Below are positions 61,669 through 64,000 of a stretch of 64,000 nt of DNA, piece by piece. The position numbers and the translations under genes are program-made. Source of the stretch: Psychrobacillus vulpis (GTDB taxonomy: Bacteria; Bacillota; Bacilli; Bacillales_A; Planococcaceae); assembly GCF_006861825.1 (NCBI RefSeq), contig NZ_VDGI01000001.1, forward strand, positions 388,172 to 452,171, given 5' to 3'. The notes beneath the pieces are model-generated. The model was not told where the DNA came from, ran no database searches, and worked only from the letters and a program-made list of their open reading frames with translations. Position 1 is the stretch's first letter, and each line of letters starts with the position of its first letter.

Positions 61669-62763
61669 TTATTTTCCTCCTTTTTCGCGCATATTGAGGC
61701 GCTTGTTTTTCATTTCTTCAAGTTCTTTTTCAGTACTTGCTGCATCACCTGTGAAAGCATTATTTGCTCCTGTACTAGAAAAACCATCATTTTTCACCTG
61801 TTCAACCGTTGCATCAAAAAAGGCGTTGATATAGTCGTCTGACTTACCATCACCTTTAAATTCTTCTTTGGTTGTAGAAATAACAGCTTCTTTGATTTCA
61901 CGTTCTGTTTTACCAATGAAGTCGAAAGAGTCACCTAAAAGTGGTTTAGCTGTGCTGATTAATGCAACGCGTTCCTCGACTTTTTTATCCATTTCATCAG
62001 CTGATATTTGCTTTTCTTTTGCTTCTTTTAAATCCTTTTCAGTGTTTTGCAGTTTCACTTCTAGAGCATCATAACGTCCTTGTAAGGAATCTAATCCAGC
62101 CACTTTTGTTTCAGCAGTTTCTAATTTAGCTGCTTGTGCTTCTAAAAATGATTTAACAGCTGAGTCTACTTCATACTCTTTTCCATCAATTTTGTATGTT
62201 GGCATCTTATGCCCTCCCTTTTTTTCTTCTTTAATTTGCCATGCATCACTATCAGAACGAATGGCCACTTCCGGACCAGCACGTCCTTGATCTACTATGG
62301 CAATATGATTAATTTCGATGTTTCGTTGTACAAATTCATATTGTTGCCCCTGATAAGTACCACTCTCTGCAACAACATCAGACATAAACCCAATGGAAAT
62401 CTCACGTTTGCCGTCATAAACTTTTTGGATAAGGTCCTTGTCCGTAATCGTTAAGGACACGTAAAGCTTCAAATCCTCAACACGCGCATCAGTATGACTC
62501 ATACCTTTTGCGTAGTTCTGGTAATTATCTACTGTTACTGGCTCATTCGGGTGCTCGTCTGTGACTGGCTTAGAACGTGCAGAACGAATCGTTCTATCAT
62601 TAAAAATTTCATCCGGCAACTTGGCTTCCATTTGGACGGTTCCATCTTGTCTTTGATACGGAAAAACGCCAGGACGGGTTATTGGTACTTGGACCGTTAA
62701 ATAACCTTCTGACGTTTCTCCATAGTCTTTTATATATGATGTATCATAGCGCTGTAGTTTCAA
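61669..62763 (-). CDS. Prohead protease fused to scaffold (DUF2213-like)
   Basis: The 364-residue protein has an N-terminal DUF2213-type protease domain (about 1-190), with SKPVTDEHPNEPVTVDNYQN and EINHIAIVDQGRAGPEVAIR. A coiled-coil scaffold part follows (TAETKVAGLDSLQGRYDALE, VKLQNTEKDLKEAKEKQ). It shapes and matures the procapsid. Confidence 0.85.
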   Translation of the reverse strand: MKLQRYDTSYIKDYGETSEGYLTVQVPITRPGVFPYQRQDGTVQMEAKLPDEIFNDRTIRSARSKPVTDEHPNEPVTVDNYQNYAKGMSHTDARVEDLKLYVSLTITDKDLIQKVYDGKREISIGFMSDVVAESGTYQGQQYEFVQRNIEINHIAIVDQGRAGPEVAIRSDSDAWQIKEEKKGGHKMPTYKIDGKEYEVDSAVKSFLEAQAAKLETAETKVAGLDSLQGRYDALEVKLQNTEKDLKEAKEKQISADEMDKKVEERVALISTAKPLLGDSFDFIGKTEREIKEAVISTTKEEFKGDGKSDDYINAFFDATVEQVKNDGFSSTGANNAFTGDAASTEKELEEMKNKRLNMREKGGK

Positions 62764-62784
62764 TTAATTTCACCCCCTCTCAAA

Positions 62785-62898
62785 CTAGTATTTAACTATT
62801 CGATACCATAAAATAGTGATAAGTATGCTACTAATAAATCCAATAATCATACCTATCGCTAAATTCAACAAAACACTCAATATATCGCCTCTAATCAT
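62785..62898 (-). CDS. Small prophage membrane protein (37 residues)
   Basis: The ATG at 62898 overlaps the end of the minor head gene by 8 nt. The product is MIRGDILSVLLNLAIGMIIG followed by ISSILITILWYRIVKY, one or two membrane spans with a basic tail. No clear ribosome site, so coupled translation is assumed. Function unknown. Confidence 0.5.
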   Translation of the reverse strand: MIRGDILSVLLNLAIGMIIGFISSILITILWYRIVKY

Positions 62899-63670
62899 CA
62901 AATACAGGAATAGCCACACATCTACAGCGATAATCCTGACCTGGTATTACAACTCGTCCATTTACTTCAGGTGGATCACTATATAAAAAAACTTTATTAT
63001 TCAATTCTTTATGTGATTCTCGCACACGTTCATCTGCTGATGTTAACCATTTAAAACGATTAACTCCTATGTTTTGATGTCTTTGTGCCGTTATTTGTCC
63101 TAGTATTGATCCTGCTTGATCTATTGCAATAAATTTCGCACGATTCTCTGTAATTTCTACACGACCTATTAATTGTTGGCGTATTTCTTTGATAGACGAA
63201 CCTTTTTTCACACCTTCATTGATGATTAATTCAATATCTCTAAAGTAATCTTCCTCAATTGTTACGATGTAATTAACATTATCTTCTATTTTCGATTTAA
63301 TGAACTCTTCTAACCAAGACTCATTTTCAACAGGGTCAATCCCATTCACCTTCAGTTGTTGTTCCATATTGTGTTTATTAAAACGATTAACACTATTAAT
63401 AAAAGTTTTAACTGCGCGTTCCTTTTTAGTCGAAGCAAATATTTTAGCCGCAGTATTTTTTAAGGATTGGAACATTTTCTTCAAACTATCGAATAAATCA
63501 TCGTTTATAAACTCTTGACCGTCTTTCCTCATTGCTAGATCTGGCTCCAAGTACTTTTCAAATAAAATAATGGTCTCTTTACCTAACTCTCTAATCATTT
63601 TCTGCAACGCACGACTATATGTGACAGCTGCAGCATCAGGAAAACGTGTTACAGGTATTTTTTTAGCCAT
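62891..63670 (-). CDS. Phage minor head protein (SPP1 gp7/MuF type)
   Basis: I choose the ATG at 63670 (MAKKIPVTRFPDAAAVTYSR), which overlaps the portal stop by 8 nt. The 259-residue protein ends with the MuF motif: RFKWLTSADERVRESHKELN, then GQDYRCRCVAIP. It binds portal and takes part in DNA delivery. Confidence 0.88.
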   Translation of the reverse strand: MAKKIPVTRFPDAAAVTYSRALQKMIRELGKETIILFEKYLEPDLAMRKDGQEFINDDLFDSLKKMFQSLKNTAAKIFASTKKERAVKTFINSVNRFNKHNMEQQLKVNGIDPVENESWLEEFIKSKIEDNVNYIVTIEEDYFRDIELIINEGVKKGSSIKEIRQQLIGRVEITENRAKFIAIDQAGSILGQITAQRHQNIGVNRFKWLTSADERVRESHKELNNKVFLYSDPPEVNGRVVIPGQDYRCRCVAIPVFDD

Positions 63671-64000
63671 TGGAATCACGCCAACCACGATAAACTTCTT
63701 CTGCTAGACGCTTAAAATCAGCTTCATCACCACTAAATTTTACTTCACTGGATAAACCAAACTGCCCAAAACGAGCCTCACGAATTTCATCTGTTGTTAT
63801 AATGCCATTCACCAAATAAATCTGGTCTGTTTCCGCGACAATCTTTCTTATTTCAGCATCTGTCTTAGCATCAACATTCCATAATGGATTGAATTGAATC
63901 TCCCACTCTAGCGACTCAGGATCAACACGGCCACCTAATTCTTTTTCAGACATTAATAACATCCTAATAAGCTTTTCTAAATGTGGTTTCATCTCGTTTT
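63663..64000 (-). CDS. Phage portal protein, C-terminal part (cut by window edge)
   Basis: The frame is open to the end of the window; about 112 residues are visible, starting KNEMKPHLEKLIRMLLMSEK and including NPLWNVDAKTDAEIRKIVAE. The pattern is that of the C-terminal part of DUF1073-type portal proteins. The rest lies beyond 64000. Confidence 0.8.
   Translation of the reverse strand, partial: NEMKPHLEKLIRMLLMSEKELGGRVDPESLEWEIQFNPLWNVDAKTDAEIRKIVAETDQIYLVNGIITTDEIREARFGQFGLSSEVKFSGDEADFKRLAEEVYRGWRDSNG

Larger units (their letters stand above)
43121..64000. mobile_element. PBSX-like contractile-tail prophage (partial)
   Basis: The element runs from the tRNA-Thr fragment to beyond the window. 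Late genes are on the minus strand, so reading left to right gives lysis, tail fibre, baseplate, tape measure, tube, sheath, connectors, capsid, protease/scaffold, minor head and portal. The order of tail genes follows xkdN to xkdX and xhlA of PBSX. Integrase, repressor and an Abi-like gene lie between lysis and tail modules. Replication and packaging genes are outside. Confidence 0.93.

Noticed and set aside
1-64000. nosZ, rRNA operon, plasmid origin
   Set aside because: None of these is visible in the window.

Overview
The window is low-GC Firmicute DNA. Genes have strong AGGAGG-type ribosome sites, GTG and TTG starts are common, and the chromosomal order sigW-rsiW-cdaA-cdaR-glmM-glmS with a glmS ribozyme is typical of Bacillales. 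Gene content and intergenic repeats suggest a Planococcaceae-like bacillus (Psychrobacillus/Lysinibacillus/Sporosarcina type); the genus is inference.

Layout. (1) 1-10.4 kb: a MITE-like repeat, a PaiB-like gene divergent from a MocR regulator, a small lipoprotein, a broken acetyltransferase, a nosL-nosD-nosL-nosY-nosF copper-delivery operon without nosZ, and a PepSY membrane protein. (2) 10.4-20 kb: an accessory stretch with a structured non-coding segment (possible IS110-type end), a frameshifted TetR gene, an oxidoreductase, a cysteine-rich MarR regulator with a 24-residue CCGPS peptide and an ArsN-like acetyltransferase, UspA/SulP, a resolvase-like protein lacking its serine, an ArsO-like monooxygenase and an MFS exporter. 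A palindrome of the form TTGYA-N3-TRCAA recurs at the MarR, peptide, monooxygenase and exporter promoters. (3) 20-26.1 kb: a complete arsenic operon, arsR-arsB-arsC-arsD-arsA-trxB-phosphatase-IscA-like. (4) 26.3-27.75 kb: the collapsed wreck of a Tn7-like transposon (tnsA, a tnsB/tnsD fusion and end repeats), inserted about 26 bp after glmS, i.e. at the attTn7 position. The arsenic genes are plausibly its cargo.

(5) 27.8-42.6 kb: conserved chromosome. It holds glmS with its ribozyme, a NERD protein, a 28-copy 21-bp repeat array, a DJ-1/PfpI protein, a quinone reductase, glmM, cdaR, cdaA, rsiW, sigW with its own promoter, arginase, a GNAT gene, citA/citR and a histidine phosphatase. (6) 42.6-43.2 kb: tRNA genes Ala, Gln, Tyr, Val and the 3' half of a tRNA-Thr.

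(7) 43.1-64 kb: a PBSX-like contractile-tail prophage that split the tRNA-Thr gene and runs off the right edge. From the left it shows YolD-like genes, the lysis cassette, integrase and repressor with operators, an Abi-alpha-like gene, tail fibre, baseplate, tape measure, chaperone with a probable frameshift, tube, sheath, connectors, capsid, protease/scaffold, minor head and a partial portal gene.
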